Of a stretch of 64,000 nt of DNA, positions 1-9,779 are shown piece by piece. The notes beneath the pieces were generated by a model. It did not search any database. It was not told the DNA's origin and worked only from the letters and a program-made list of their open reading frames with translations. Origin of the DNA: Pseudacidovorax intermedius (GTDB lineage: Bacteria; Pseudomonadota; Gammaproteobacteria; Burkholderiales; Burkholderiaceae_C); NCBI RefSeq assembly GCF_003350475.1, contig NZ_QQAV01000012.1:94524-158523 (forward strand). The letters run 5' to 3'. Numbering within the stretch: the stretch's first letter is position 1; every line of letters begins with the position of its first letter. The translations under genes were made by a program, and so were the position numbers.

Positions 1-616
1 CCTCGCGGGCCAGGGTCTCGATGCGGGCCCAGTCCTTCTTGGCGATGGAATCGGCCGGCACGATCCACGAACCGCCGACGCAGGCCACGTTGGCCAGCGA
101 CAGGAACTCCGCCGCGTTGCCGGCATGGATGCCGCCGGTCGGGCAGAACTTGACGTCGCCGAAGGGTCCCTGCCAGGCCTTGAGCATGGGAGCGCCGCCC
201 GCCTGCAGCGCCGGGAAGAACTTGAGCTGCTGGTAGCCATCCTCCTGCGCCATCATGATCTCGCTGCCGGTGGCCACGCCCGGCAGCAGCGGCATGCCGA
301 GATCGTGGCAGGCCTTGCCCACGGCGCGGGTGTAGCCCGGGCTGACGCCGAATCGGGCACCGGCCAGCGCGGCGGCCTGCGCGTCGGCGGCGCTGCGGAT
401 GGTGCCGGCGCCGGCCACGGCCTCGGGCACTTCCTTGGCGATGCGCTCGATGCACTCCAGCGCCACCGGCGTGCGCAGCGTCACCTCCAGCATGCGGATG
501 CCGCCGGCCGCGAGCGCGCGCGCCAGGGGCACGGCGTCCTGCGGGTCCTGCAGCACGATGACGGGAATGACGGGTGCGTCGTGCATCACGTCGAGGGCGG
601 TGAGGGTCTGGTTCAT
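1..616 (-). CDS. eda: KDPG aldolase (2-dehydro-3-deoxyphosphogluconate aldolase), 3' end cut by window edge
   Basis: Cytoplasmic class I aldolase that splits 2-keto-3-deoxy-6-phosphogluconate into pyruvate and glyceraldehyde 3-phosphate, the last step of the Entner-Doudoroff pathway. About 205 codons are visible from an ATG at 616. Seen motifs are an N-terminal PVIPVIVL strand, GAGTI near residue 70, and LKFFPA with the Schiff-base lysine at about residue 132, followed by CPTGGI. The family is normally 205-215 residues, so only the last few residues are missing. It lies 58 bp downstream of edd on the same strand and is the last visible gene of the gluconate operon. A second, different aldolase of this fold (dgoA) lies at 13664-14308. 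Confidence 0.93.
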   Translation of the reverse strand, partial: MNQTLTALDVMHDAPVIPVIVLQDPQDAVPLARALAAGGIRMLEVTLRTPVALECIERIAKEVPEAVAGAGTIRSAADAQAAALAGARFGVSPGYTRAVGKACHDLGMPLLPGVATGSEIMMAQEDGYQQLKFFPALQAGGAPMLKAWQGPFGDVKFCPTGGIHAGNAAEFLSLANVACVGGSWIVPADSIAKKDWARIETLARE

Positions 617-674
617 GGCAGTGGGCCTTGGCAAGGCGTAAAGAAGGGTCGCAAACAGAGAGCCGGTGCCGGGC

Positions 675-2510
<1,836 letters not shown>

Positions 2511-2622
2511 GGCGGGCGCGTGGGGCTGGGGAAACTACGGAGTCAATCGTACGTCGCAACCGACCCGGCACGCGCGTCGGATTGCAACGCCCGCCCCGCG
2601 CGCCGGGCCGATGCGGCGAGCC

Positions 2623-3633
2623 TTACTTGCCGCCGCGGGCCTTGGCGACCGCCGCGTTGACCGAATCCCAGGTTTCCTGGCCCACCGACTTGGCGATGCC
2701 GGCGTGCACCGACGTGAGCTTCTCGCGCATGCGGTTGGCCTCGGCGGCGGGCAGCTCGTTGACCTGCATGCCCTTGGTCTTGAGCTCGGCCAGGGCCTGG
2801 GCAGCCTCTTCGCGCGTGTCCTTGCGCTCGAAGTCGCGGCTCTTGACGGCGGCGTCCTGCAGCACCTTCTTCTCGGCCGGGCTGAGGGTGTCCCACCACT
2901 TCTTGCTCACCGTGACGATCCAGGGGCTGTAGACGTGGTTGGTGACTGTCAGGTACTTCTGCACTTCATAGAACTTGCTCGAGAGCACCGTGTTGTACGG
3001 GTTCTCCTGGCCGTCGACGGCGCGCGTCTCCAGCGCGGTGAACAGCTCCGAGAAGGGCAGCGGCACCGCGTTGGCGCCCAGCGTCTTGAAGCTGTCGAGG
3101 AACACGTTGTTCTGCATCACGCGCAGCTTGACGTCGTTCAGGTCCTCCAGCTTGGTGACCGGCCGCTTGCTGTTGGTGAGGTTGCGGAAGCCGTTCTCCC
3201 AGTACACCAGGCCGACCATGCCCTTGGGCTCCAGCTTGGCCTTGACGGCCTCGCCGGTGGGGCCGTCGAGCACCGTGTCGGCCTCCTTGGCGGTGGAGAA
3301 CAGGAAGGGCGTGTCCCACACGGCCATCTCGGGCACCAGGCCGACCAGGGTGGCGGTGGAGCCGACCATCATCTCCTGCGCACCGCCGATCAGGGCCTGC
3401 TGCATCTGGGTGTCTGAACCGAGCGAGGCATTGCCGATGCCGCGGATCTTCATCTTGCCGCCGGTGGCCTTCTCGACCTCCTGGGCGAAGAAGCGCACGG
3501 CGCGGCCCTGGTTGGAGTTGTCGACCAGTCCGTAGCCGAAGCGCACGATGCGCGGCTTGAAGTCCTGGGCGTGGGCGGCACCGGTGGCCACGAGCGCGGC
3601 GACGAGGCCGGCGAGAGCGAAACGCATGCGCAT
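2623..3633 (-). CDS. dctP: TRAP transporter substrate-binding protein (DctP family)
   Basis: Periplasmic binding component of a tripartite ATP-independent periplasmic transporter. The start chosen is the ATG at 3633 because it gives a clean Sec signal peptide (MRMRFALAGLVAALVATGAAHA|QD); the frame stays open upstream but only as an antisense-type shadow over dctM. The mature protein of about 310 residues has the DctP features: VRFGYGLVDNSNQGRAV, a conserved region with LRVMQNNVFLD, and FSELFTALETRAVDGQENP, the typical helix that closes over the carboxylate ligand. Gene order dctQ-dctM-dctP with gntK in front and edd/eda behind argues that the substrate is gluconate or a close aldonate; that is inference from context. 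Confidence 0.9.
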   Translation of the reverse strand: MRMRFALAGLVAALVATGAAHAQDFKPRIVRFGYGLVDNSNQGRAVRFFAQEVEKATGGKMKIRGIGNASLGSDTQMQQALIGGAQEMMVGSTATLVGLVPEMAVWDTPFLFSTAKEADTVLDGPTGEAVKAKLEPKGMVGLVYWENGFRNLTNSKRPVTKLEDLNDVKLRVMQNNVFLDSFKTLGANAVPLPFSELFTALETRAVDGQENPYNTVLSSKFYEVQKYLTVTNHVYSPWIVTVSKKWWDTLSPAEKKVLQDAAVKSRDFERKDTREEAAQALAELKTKGMQVNELPAAEANRMREKLTSVHAGIAKSVGQETWDSVNAAVAKARGGK

Positions 3634-3695
3634 GGTTGTCTTCCTTTGGATTGGGATGAGGGAACGAAGAGCGGGTGAGCGGTGGGCGGCGCGGA

Positions 3696-4976
3696 TCAGT
3701 GCATCCACGCCAGCGGCGCCGTGATGAGCTTCGGAAAGATCACCATCAGCACCAGCAGCAGCACGTACATCAGCAGGAAGGGCGTGGTGCCGCGGATGAC
3801 GGTCTCCATCCGCAGCCGGCCCACGCCGGCGACCACGTTCTGCACCGTGCCCACGGGCGGGGTGATCAGGCCGATGCAGCCCACGTAGATGAACATGAAG
3901 CCGAAGTACACCGGGTCGATGCCGGCCTTGACGGCCAGCGGCGCGCACACCGGGCCGAAGATCAGGATGGTGGGCGTCAGGTCCATCGCGGTGCCCACGG
4001 CCAGCAGGAAGACCATCATCAGCGCCATGAAGACCACCGGGTTGCCCATGACGCCGGCGAAGCTGTCGGCCAGCAGGTTGGGCAGATCGGCCAGCGTGAT
4101 CATGTAGGCCGTGACGGTGGCCGCGCCGCACAGGAACATGACCACGGCGGTGGTCTTGCCGGCGGCCAGGAACACGTCGTACAGGCGCGCCAGCGTCAGC
4201 TCGCGGTAGATGAAGGTCGACACCAGCAGCGCATAGACCGCCGCCACGACGGCCGCCTCGGTGGGCGTGAAGATGCCGCCCTTGAGGCCGCCGAGGATGA
4301 TGACCGGCATCATCATGGCCCAGAAGCTGTGGCCCAGCGCCTTCACGCGTTGGCCCCATGGCACGCGCGGCAGTGCCGCCAGCTGGTGCTTGCGCGCGAT
4401 GAAGGCCCAGGCCGCGATCAGGAAGATGCCCATCAGCAGGCCCGGCACCACGCCCGACAGGAAGAGCTTGCTGATCGAGGTGTTGGTCGTCACCCCGTAG
4501 ATCACGAAGGGCATCGACGGCGGGATGATGGGCGCGATGATGCCGCCCGAGGCCAGCAGGCCCGCGCTGTAGCTGGACGGGTACTGCTGCTCGCGCATCA
4601 TGGGCAGCAGGATGGTGGCCAGCGCCGCCGTGTCGGCGATGGCCGAGCCGCTCATCGAGGCCAGCAGCACCGCCGCGCCGATGGCGACGAAGCCCAGGCC
4701 GCCGCGGATATGGCCCACGAAGGCGCGGGCCAGGTCGATGATGCGGCGCGACAGGCCGCCCGCATTCATCAGCTCGCCCGCCAGGATGAAGAAGGGCACG
4801 GCCAGCAGCGGGAAGTTGTCGAAGCCCGCCTGCAGGTTCTGCGCCAGCAGCTGTGAGTCGAAGAAGTCCAGGTGCCACATCAGCGCCACGCCGGTGAGCA
4901 CCAGCGCCTGCGCAATGGGCATGCCGATGGCCATGCCGCCGATGAGCACGGCCAGGAAGATGAAGGTGACGATCAT
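3696..4976 (-). CDS. dctM: TRAP transporter large permease (DctM)
   Basis: Large membrane subunit that forms the translocation path of the TRAP transporter. The 426-residue protein starts at the ATG at 4976 (MIVTFIFLAVLIGGMAIGMPIA) and shows about twelve hydrophobic segments, the usual DctM length and motifs such as PFFILAGELMNAGGLSRRI, IADTAALATILLPMM, GGIIAPIIPPSMPFVIYG, FTPTEAAVVAAVYALLV and the C-terminal GLITPPVGTVQNVV. An upstream-extended frame to 5114 is open but would overlap dctQ and adds no signal, so it was not used. The gap to dctQ is 28 bp and the gap to dctP is 62 bp, consistent with one transcript. Confidence 0.93.
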   Translation of the reverse strand: MIVTFIFLAVLIGGMAIGMPIAQALVLTGVALMWHLDFFDSQLLAQNLQAGFDNFPLLAVPFFILAGELMNAGGLSRRIIDLARAFVGHIRGGLGFVAIGAAVLLASMSGSAIADTAALATILLPMMREQQYPSSYSAGLLASGGIIAPIIPPSMPFVIYGVTTNTSISKLFLSGVVPGLLMGIFLIAAWAFIARKHQLAALPRVPWGQRVKALGHSFWAMMMPVIILGGLKGGIFTPTEAAVVAAVYALLVSTFIYRELTLARLYDVFLAAGKTTAVVMFLCGAATVTAYMITLADLPNLLADSFAGVMGNPVVFMALMMVFLLAVGTAMDLTPTILIFGPVCAPLAVKAGIDPVYFGFMFIYVGCIGLITPPVGTVQNVVAGVGRLRMETVIRGTTPFLLMYVLLLVLMVIFPKLITAPLAWMH

Positions 4977-5004
4977 GTTCTGCTCGGGAGGTGGGGCCGG
5001 GGCG

Positions 5005-5532
5005 TCATTCGAGGATGGCTTCGTCGTCGGCGCCTTCCAGCGGCCTGCCGCGGCGCAGTTCGACGGCCAAGGCCACCAGCAGCCCCAGGCCGAGCACCAG
5101 CGTGGCCGCCGCACCCAGCGCGAGCGGATAGCCCAGCACGGTGCTGTAGCTGTTCATGCCCGCCTTGACCTGCCCCCAGGAGCCGATCACCAGCAGCACC
5201 AGGCACAGCCCGATCAGCAGGCGGCTGCCCCAGAACAGCAGCCGCGCCGGCGTGCCCGAGAGCCGCGACGTGAGCATGTCGAAGCCCAGGTGCTTGGCCT
5301 CGAAGGCCGACACGATGGCACCGACGGCCACCAGCCACACGAAGAGCAGGCGCGAGATCTCCTCGTACGACACGATGCTGGTCGAGAAGACGTAGCGCAG
5401 CACCACGTTGACGAACACCGCCACGACCATGCCGGCCAGGGCCAGCACCATGAAGTGCTCGGCCAGGCGTTTGAGCAGGGGCGCGCGGAAGGGGCGCGAA
5501 GGCGTGGGGGAAGAAGAGGAAGAGGTCGTCAT
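5005..5532 (-). CDS. dctQ: TRAP transporter small permease (DctQ)
   Basis: Small membrane subunit of the TRAP transporter, paired with DctM. It has 175 residues and four predicted membrane segments (about 25-45, 60-80, 100-122 and 140-160), with the DctQ-type stretch FVNVVLRYVFSTSIVSYEEISRLLFVWLVAVGA. The start ATG (5530-5532) overlaps the gntK stop in an ATGA junction, so translation is probably coupled to gntK. Its short Ser-rich N-terminal run (TTSSSSSPTPS) is unremarkable. Confidence 0.9.
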   Translation of the reverse strand: MTTSSSSSPTPSRPFRAPLLKRLAEHFMVLALAGMVVAVFVNVVLRYVFSTSIVSYEEISRLLFVWLVAVGAIVSAFEAKHLGFDMLTSRLSGTPARLLFWGSRLLIGLCLVLLVIGSWGQVKAGMNSYSTVLGYPLALGAAATLVLGLGLLVALAVELRRGRPLEGADDEAILE

Positions 5533-6092
5533 GCGATGTCTCCAGCGTGTCGGTCGGCGGCCCGGGGCGCGGCGGGCCGGGCCCAGGCGGCGATCTCGGC
5601 GACCAGATCGGCCAGCGGCCGCGTGGCGTCGAGCGTGAGCACGCCGGCCTCACCCGTGGGCGACTCCAGCGTGGCGAACTGGTTGGCCACCAGCGCGGGC
5701 GAGAAGAAATGGCCGGGCCGGGACTTCACCCGTTCCAGCGCCTGGTCGAAATCGAGCGACAGGAAGGCGAAGCCCAGGCGCGGATTGGCAGCGCGCAGCC
5801 GGTCGCGGTACTTGCGCCGCAGGGCCGAGCAGGTGAGCACCACACCGCCGGTGGCGGCCTCCGGCGTGAGCAGCGCGGCTAGGCGATCCAGCCAACCCGC
5901 GCGGTCGGCATCGTCCAGGGGAATGCCGGTGCTCATCTTGGCGATGCTCTCGGTCGCGTGGTACGCATCGCCCTCGCAAAGCGGCCAGCCCAGCGCGTCC
6001 GCGCAGCCCTGGCCCACGCTCGATTTGCCGCAGCCGGAGACGCCCATCACCACGATGGCGGACGGCCGGAACGATGAGATAGCGCTATCCAT
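5529..6092 (-). CDS. gntK: Gluconokinase (GntK/GntV type)
   Basis: Phosphorylates D-gluconate to 6-phosphogluconate, the substrate of Edd. The 187-residue product has a P-loop GVSGCGKSS near residues 17-25 and the family motifs DGDAYH-like CEGDAYHATESIAKMSTGIPLDDADRAGWL, LTCSALRRKYRDRLR and SRPGHFFSPALVANQFATLE. I chose the ATG at 6092; the frame is open to 6251 but the upstream part looks non-coding. No strong ribosome binding site precedes this ATG and the family usually starts close to the P-loop, so the true start could lie a few codons further in. One copy of the GATAGCGCTATC palindrome covers codons 2-5 of this start. It is first in the operon with dctQMP, edd and eda. Confidence 0.92.
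   Translation of the reverse strand: MDSAISSFRPSAIVVMGVSGCGKSSVGQGCADALGWPLCEGDAYHATESIAKMSTGIPLDDADRAGWLDRLAALLTPEAATGGVVLTCSALRRKYRDRLRAANPRLGFAFLSLDFDQALERVKSRPGHFFSPALVANQFATLESPTGEAGVLTLDATRPLADLVAEIAAWARPAAPRAADRHAGDIA
6078..6089. promoter_or_regulatory. Palindromic operator copy 1 (GATAGCGCTATC)
   Basis: A perfect 12-bp palindrome with central CG, the form typical of LacI-family operators. An identical copy lies 151 bp away at 6229-6240, and the match extends over AGATAGCGCTATCCA when copy 2 is read on the opposite strand. This copy lies at the gntK translation start, where a bound repressor would block the catabolic operon. The adjacent LacI-type regulator is the obvious candidate binder (inference). 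Confidence 0.8.
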
Positions 6093-6228
6093 TCGAATCC
6101 AAAAAAAGCTGCGCAGCATCAAACCACGCAGCCGACGAAAGAGAGAGAACAAACTCCCCCCCACATGAAGAGCCAGTCGATCAGCCCGGGGGAGTGCACC
6201 GCACAAACCCTGCTGGTCGAACCGACTG

Positions 6229-6240
6229 GATAGCGCTATC
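6229..6240. promoter_or_regulatory. Palindromic operator copy 2 (GATAGCGCTATC)
   Basis: Second exact copy of the 12-bp palindrome, about 40 bp upstream of the regulator gene start. Together with copy 1 it brackets the whole divergent promoter region between gntK and the LacI-type gene, so one repressor could control both directions and autoregulate, possibly with looping over about 14 helical turns. The binding protein is inferred. Confidence 0.8.
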
Positions 6241-6279
6241 TTATTGAACAATGATTTCTCGCCCGCCTAGGACAAACCC

Positions 6280-7305
6280 TTGACCGACGCCATCCGCCGC
6301 TCCCGCCGCTCCAGCGGCCGCCTCACCCTCGAAGACGTCGCCCGCGCCGCCGGCGTGAGTCCGATCACCGTCTCCCGGGCGCTGCGGGGCGAGCGCAGCG
6401 TGGATCCGGTGCTGGTCGAGCGCGTGCGCGAGGCAGCCGCCCGCCTGGGCTACGTGCCCGACCCGGCCGCCCGCGCCCTGGCCTCGCAGCGCAGCACGCA
6501 TGTGGCGGTGCTCATCCCCCTGCTCACCAACACCCTGTTCGTGGATCTGCTGGAGGCCGTGCAGCGCACGCTGCGCGCCCAGGGCTTCCAGACGCTGATC
6601 GGTGTGACCCACTACGACCCGCGCGAAGAAGAGCAACTGCTGCGCGAGCAGCTCATGCACCGGCCGGCCGGCCTGATCGTCACCGGCTTCGAGCGCAGCG
6701 AGGAGACCCGCGCCCTGATCCAGGCCAGCCGTGTGCCCTGCGTGCATGTCATGGAGACCAGCCGTGCCCCGGGCGTGCACTGCGTGGGCTTCTCGCAGCA
6801 GGACGCCGGCCAGGCGCTGACGGAACACCTGCTGGCGCGCGGCGCACGCCGCATCGCGTACGCCGCCGCCCAGCTCGACGCCCGCGTCATGCAGCGCGCC
6901 GAGGGCTACCGCCGCGCCCTGCAGGCCGCCGGCTGCTACGACCCGGCGCTGGAATTCCTGCGCCCCGAGCCCTCCTCCTTCGCCCTGGGCGCGCAGATGT
7001 TCGGCCGCATCGTGGCCGAGGCGAAACCCGACGCCATCTTCTTCTGCAATGACGACCTGGCCCAGGGCGCCCTGATGGCCGCGCCGCGGCTGGGCATCTC
7101 GGTGCCGCGCGACGTGGCCGTGGCCGGCTTCAACGACCTGCCCGGCAGCGATCAGTTGCTGCCCAGCCTGACCAGCGTGCGCACGCCCCGGCGCGAGATC
7201 GGCGAGGAGGCGGCGCACATGCTGCTGCAGTTGATGCGGGGGGAGGCGATCAGCACTAGTTGTGTTGAATTGGCTTGGTCAGTCGTAACGCGGGAGAGCA
7301 GCTGA
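6280..7305 (+). CDS. LacI-family transcriptional regulator, probable gluconate repressor
   Basis: DNA-binding repressor of the LacI/GntR(E. coli type) class. The 341-residue protein has an N-terminal helix-turn-helix (about residues 15-36, LTLEDVARAAGVSPITVSRAL) with the hinge region following, then a periplasmic-binding-protein-like effector domain (VAVLIPLLTNTLFVDLLEAV, GLIVTGFE, DAIFFCNDDLAQGALMA, VPRDVAVAGFNDLPGSDQLLPSLTSVRTP). It begins with TTG at 6280, directly preceding the first family-like residues; no better ATG exists upstream. It is divergent from gntK and shares the two palindromes with it. The ligand is probably gluconate or 6-phosphogluconate (inference from context). The last about 50 bp have lower GC codons than the rest but still encode a normal family C terminus (VVTRESS). 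Confidence 0.88.
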   Translation: MTDAIRRSRRSSGRLTLEDVARAAGVSPITVSRALRGERSVDPVLVERVREAAARLGYVPDPAARALASQRSTHVAVLIPLLTNTLFVDLLEAVQRTLRAQGFQTLIGVTHYDPREEEQLLREQLMHRPAGLIVTGFERSEETRALIQASRVPCVHVMETSRAPGVHCVGFSQQDAGQALTEHLLARGARRIAYAAAQLDARVMQRAEGYRRALQAAGCYDPALEFLRPEPSSFALGAQMFGRIVAEAKPDAIFFCNDDLAQGALMAAPRLGISVPRDVAVAGFNDLPGSDQLLPSLTSVRTPRREIGEEAAHMLLQLMRGEAISTSCVELAWSVVTRESS

Positions 7306-7337
7306 GATCTGCCCACTCTACAAAAATACAAGAGGAA

Positions 7338-8027
7338 TTAAGAGGACTGACTATTATGTATTTTGAATATTGAATCAGCCAGCCGAGATCCAGTGGATAC
7401 TAGGCGAGAAAGGACGCGCAGTTGCTCAATATTCGCAATTTTATCAGTTGGATTTGGATAATTTATCGAATGATCAATCTCTCCCCATGCCTCTTCAAAA
7501 AGCGTCCTAACTTGAACTTCGCAGCAAACGTGATTCTCATCATTGGCCGGCGAAATGAGATAATGAACGCTGGTGTAATACGACGGCTTCAAATCAGTAC
7601 GCAATTTGAACTGCTTAAAATACGTTACTGAATCGGGATCCCAGGTGTAAGCCACCGGTTTTTCAAGCAAAGCCCAGGTCTTATTTTTTATCTTTTTTTC
7701 AACAAATTTGTGTATTGCCTCAAACTGGCTTTGATGGAGATGAAGCACACGCAGACCAGCAAAATCAGTTATCTCTTGAAAGAGATTAGAGGCACCAATG
7801 ACCCGCCCATCTTGCCTCTTGCGGTTAATTTTCTCCGCTAGATGCTCGTCATCTTTTAGACGACTCTTGGTCGAATGAATTACTGCAGGGGTACCTGAGT
7901 TTAGAGCGTGCTCAGAAGTAAAAGCAGCTTCGACAGACTTCAAAAATAGTTCATATATCCTCTTCTTCTTTCTGTAGTGTCCAACTAAATCCTCGACGGT
8001 ATCTGGCGTTTCAGGTTGCGGCGGCAT
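7338..8027 (-). CDS. RelA/SpoT-domain protein (small alarmone synthetase-like, possible toxSAS)
   Basis: A 229-residue stand-alone (p)ppGpp synthetase-type domain without hydrolase, TGS or ACT domains. Visible motifs are KSRLKDDEHLAEKI (53-66), ITDFAGLRVL (86-95), SYYTSVHY (149-156) with the G-loop tyrosine, and CEVQVRTLFEEAWGEIDHS (169-187) with the catalytic-type glutamate, so it looks catalytically intact. The N terminus has a basic helix (YRKKKRIYELFLKSVEAAF). It lies 13 bp downstream of the ParA-like gene on the same strand and has the same AT-rich composition, unlike all neighbours. Known relatives either make (p)ppGpp or related alarmones or, in the toxSAS group, act as toxins (including tRNA pyrophosphorylation). 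Which applies here cannot be told from sequence alone. Confidence 0.82.
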   Translation of the reverse strand: MPPQPETPDTVEDLVGHYRKKKRIYELFLKSVEAAFTSEHALNSGTPAVIHSTKSRLKDDEHLAEKINRKRQDGRVIGASNLFQEITDFAGLRVLHLHQSQFEAIHKFVEKKIKNKTWALLEKPVAYTWDPDSVTYFKQFKLRTDLKPSYYTSVHYLISPANDENHVCCEVQVRTLFEEAWGEIDHSINYPNPTDKIANIEQLRVLSRLVSTGSRLADSIFKIHNSQSS

Positions 8028-8040
8028 CTATGGTCCCCAA

Positions 8041-9147
8041 CTAATTTAAAAACTCCACCCTTTTTATCAGCGCCTTGGCGAACACTTCGTAGCTAGCTTT
8101 GGTTGCAGAGATCTCCTTACGCTGGCCGTTTACGGTGTTCTGATGTTCCTTCTCGATGTTAGTTAAAGATGGAATCTGCCACATTGGGACCCTGTAATGC
8201 TGGGCTAATGTTGGAAATGTGTTATGCCCGTGCATAATCGCTTCCCCCCCAATGGGATCCGCAATAATTCTGTCAGAAATATTTTTTCTGAGACTTTTAC
8301 CGATGTAATCGTTAATTATCTGAGGAATAAGAAGCGCATATTGCAGATGGGCTTGAGCAAGATTCCATTGAGCATTGGGCTTTGTATACCGCTTCGCGTT
8401 GTAAATCGTATAGCCGAGAAATTGCACAAAGTTGGCGGGGAAAAGCTTTCTTTTATCTTTAGAAATTAATTTGAAGATGACATCGAATTCTTCTTGCCAC
8501 TTATTCAGGCTACTGCCGATGTTCCTTATCCCATACAATGAAAACATATCCGGCGCGGCAGGAACAAAGAAACCATCAACTGTTGAAATAATAGTCTTGT
8601 TAAAGACGCCTAGACTTGGTGACGTATCTATGACGACGTAGTCGTATCCATTGCTCTTCGCATAATCCTCGGCAATTGCTCTAATTCTCGTAATGGTTCT
8701 AATTGCAAGAGCGTCGCCTCTGTATGCATCACTCCACCGAGAGGATATTTTTTCCTCGTACTCATGAATCGAAAGACGCCCCGGTATGATATGGAGATTA
8801 CGAGAAAGCTCCAAAGGCGGCGGCATTCTTTTGTACTCGCCTGTACCTTCAATGGTAGGCTGAAGAAGATAATGTAGCGATCTTGCGCTTCTATTAATTT
8901 TAGCAAGAGCACCGCTTCCATTTTTCCTTGTGAACTCCTCAATTCCCATGTCTAAACATTCATCTTCTTCTTCCCATATTTTATGAATCTTCTCTACGCT
9001 AATCGAATAAATGGTTAAATTGCACTGAGGATCAGCATCCAACATTAAAACTTTTTTCCCCAAAGCACTCAGCGCTTGGGCAAGATGGAACGTAAGGGTT
9101 GTTTTTCCTACCCCACCTTTATTATTGAAAACAGATAATATTTTCAT
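8041..9147 (-). CDS. ParA/Soj-like P-loop ATPase
   Basis: A 368-residue ParA/MinD-type ATPase starting MKILSVFNNKGGVGKTT, with a deviant Walker A motif (KGGVGKTT, 10-17) carrying the signature lysine, DADPQCNLT after the second strand, and YDYVVIDTSPSLGVFNKT as Walker B/A'. It is longer than minimal ParA (about 210-260) because of insertions after the first third (IEEFTRKNGSGALAKINRSARSLHYLLQPT) and a C-terminal extension containing YTIYNAKRYTKPNAQW. There is no parB-like gene, no parS-like repeat cluster and no plasmid replication gene nearby, so a chromosome or plasmid segregation role is unlikely. The gene is AT-rich and is followed by the RelA/SpoT-domain gene. The ATG at 9147 has no clear Shine-Dalgarno sequence. 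Confidence 0.85.
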   Translation of the reverse strand: MKILSVFNNKGGVGKTTLTFHLAQALSALGKKVLMLDADPQCNLTIYSISVEKIHKIWEEEDECLDMGIEEFTRKNGSGALAKINRSARSLHYLLQPTIEGTGEYKRMPPPLELSRNLHIIPGRLSIHEYEEKISSRWSDAYRGDALAIRTITRIRAIAEDYAKSNGYDYVVIDTSPSLGVFNKTIISTVDGFFVPAAPDMFSLYGIRNIGSSLNKWQEEFDVIFKLISKDKRKLFPANFVQFLGYTIYNAKRYTKPNAQWNLAQAHLQYALLIPQIINDYIGKSLRKNISDRIIADPIGGEAIMHGHNTFPTLAQHYRVPMWQIPSLTNIEKEHQNTVNGQRKEISATKASYEVFAKALIKRVEFLN

Positions 9148-9193
9148 CGCGAAAATAATTACTTGGACAGTTGAAAATTGAGCTTTAAACGCG

Positions 9194-9745
9194 TCAGTCG
9201 ACCAGCTTGACCTCGACGCGACGCGCCCCCGCGTCGTCGCCCTGACCTGCGGCTGCGACGGCCGGCTTCTCCAGCGTGACCTTGTCCTCGGCCACGCCCA
9301 GCCCCACCAGCACGTCGCGCACGGTGATGGCACGCTGCTTGGCCAACTCTTCGTTCTTGGCCGGGTCGCCCGTGGTGTCGTGGTAGCCCGAGATGACCGC
9401 CTTGCGGCCGTTCTGCACGCCCTGCAGCACCAGGGCCAACGCCTCGGCGGCGCCCGGGGCAATGTCGGCGCTGCCGGTCGCAAAGTAGAACTTCACCACG
9501 CCGCCTTCCACGCGCACGCTGGCCCCTTCGGGCACCACCGCCACCACCGTCTCGGTGATGACGGCCACGCCCGTGGCGGGGGCCGCCGGTGCGGGGCTGG
9601 CGGTGCCGGCTGCATCGGCATCACGGCCGGGCATGCCGTAGTGGTAGACCGCGGCGCCGATCGTCGTGGCGACGATCAGGGCGATGAGAACGAACACCAG
9701 GCCAAGGGCAAAGCGTTGCTGGGAGTCGTCGTCGGGGGTGGACAT
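9194..9745 (-). CDS. OmpA-family membrane-anchored protein
   Basis: A 183-residue protein with one N-terminal membrane segment (about 14-36, FALGLVFVLIALIVATTIGAAVY), an Ala/Pro linker and a C-terminal OmpA/MotB-like peptidoglycan-binding domain (VKFYFATGSADI, AVISGYHDTTGDPAKNEELAKQRAITVRDVLVGLGV, ARRVEVKLVD). It is probably anchored in the inner membrane with the OmpA domain gripping peptidoglycan. I used the ATG at 9745 (MSTPDDD); an ATG at 9781 adds 12 residues and cannot be excluded. It is divergent from chaC, and its 3' end forms the right border of the AT-rich island. Confidence 0.82.
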   Translation of the reverse strand: MSTPDDDSQQRFALGLVFVLIALIVATTIGAAVYHYGMPGRDADAAGTASPAPAAPATGVAVITETVVAVVPEGASVRVEGGVVKFYFATGSADIAPGAAEALALVLQGVQNGRKAVISGYHDTTGDPAKNEELAKQRAITVRDVLVGLGVAEDKVTLEKPAVAAAGQGDDAGARRVEVKLVD

Positions 9746-9779
9746 GAGGCTGCGTCTCTCGGGATGTTGAAGGGTGGCC

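Noticed and set aside
2623..4878. A fused DctP-plus-upstream protein of 751 residues
   Set aside because: The upstream portion is out of frame with dctM and lacks membrane or family features; the DctP signal peptide at 3633 gives the natural start.
8041..9147. Plasmid partition locus
   Set aside because: There is a ParA-like ATPase but no ParB, no parS-like iterons, no rep gene, and the partner gene is a RelA/SpoT-domain protein.
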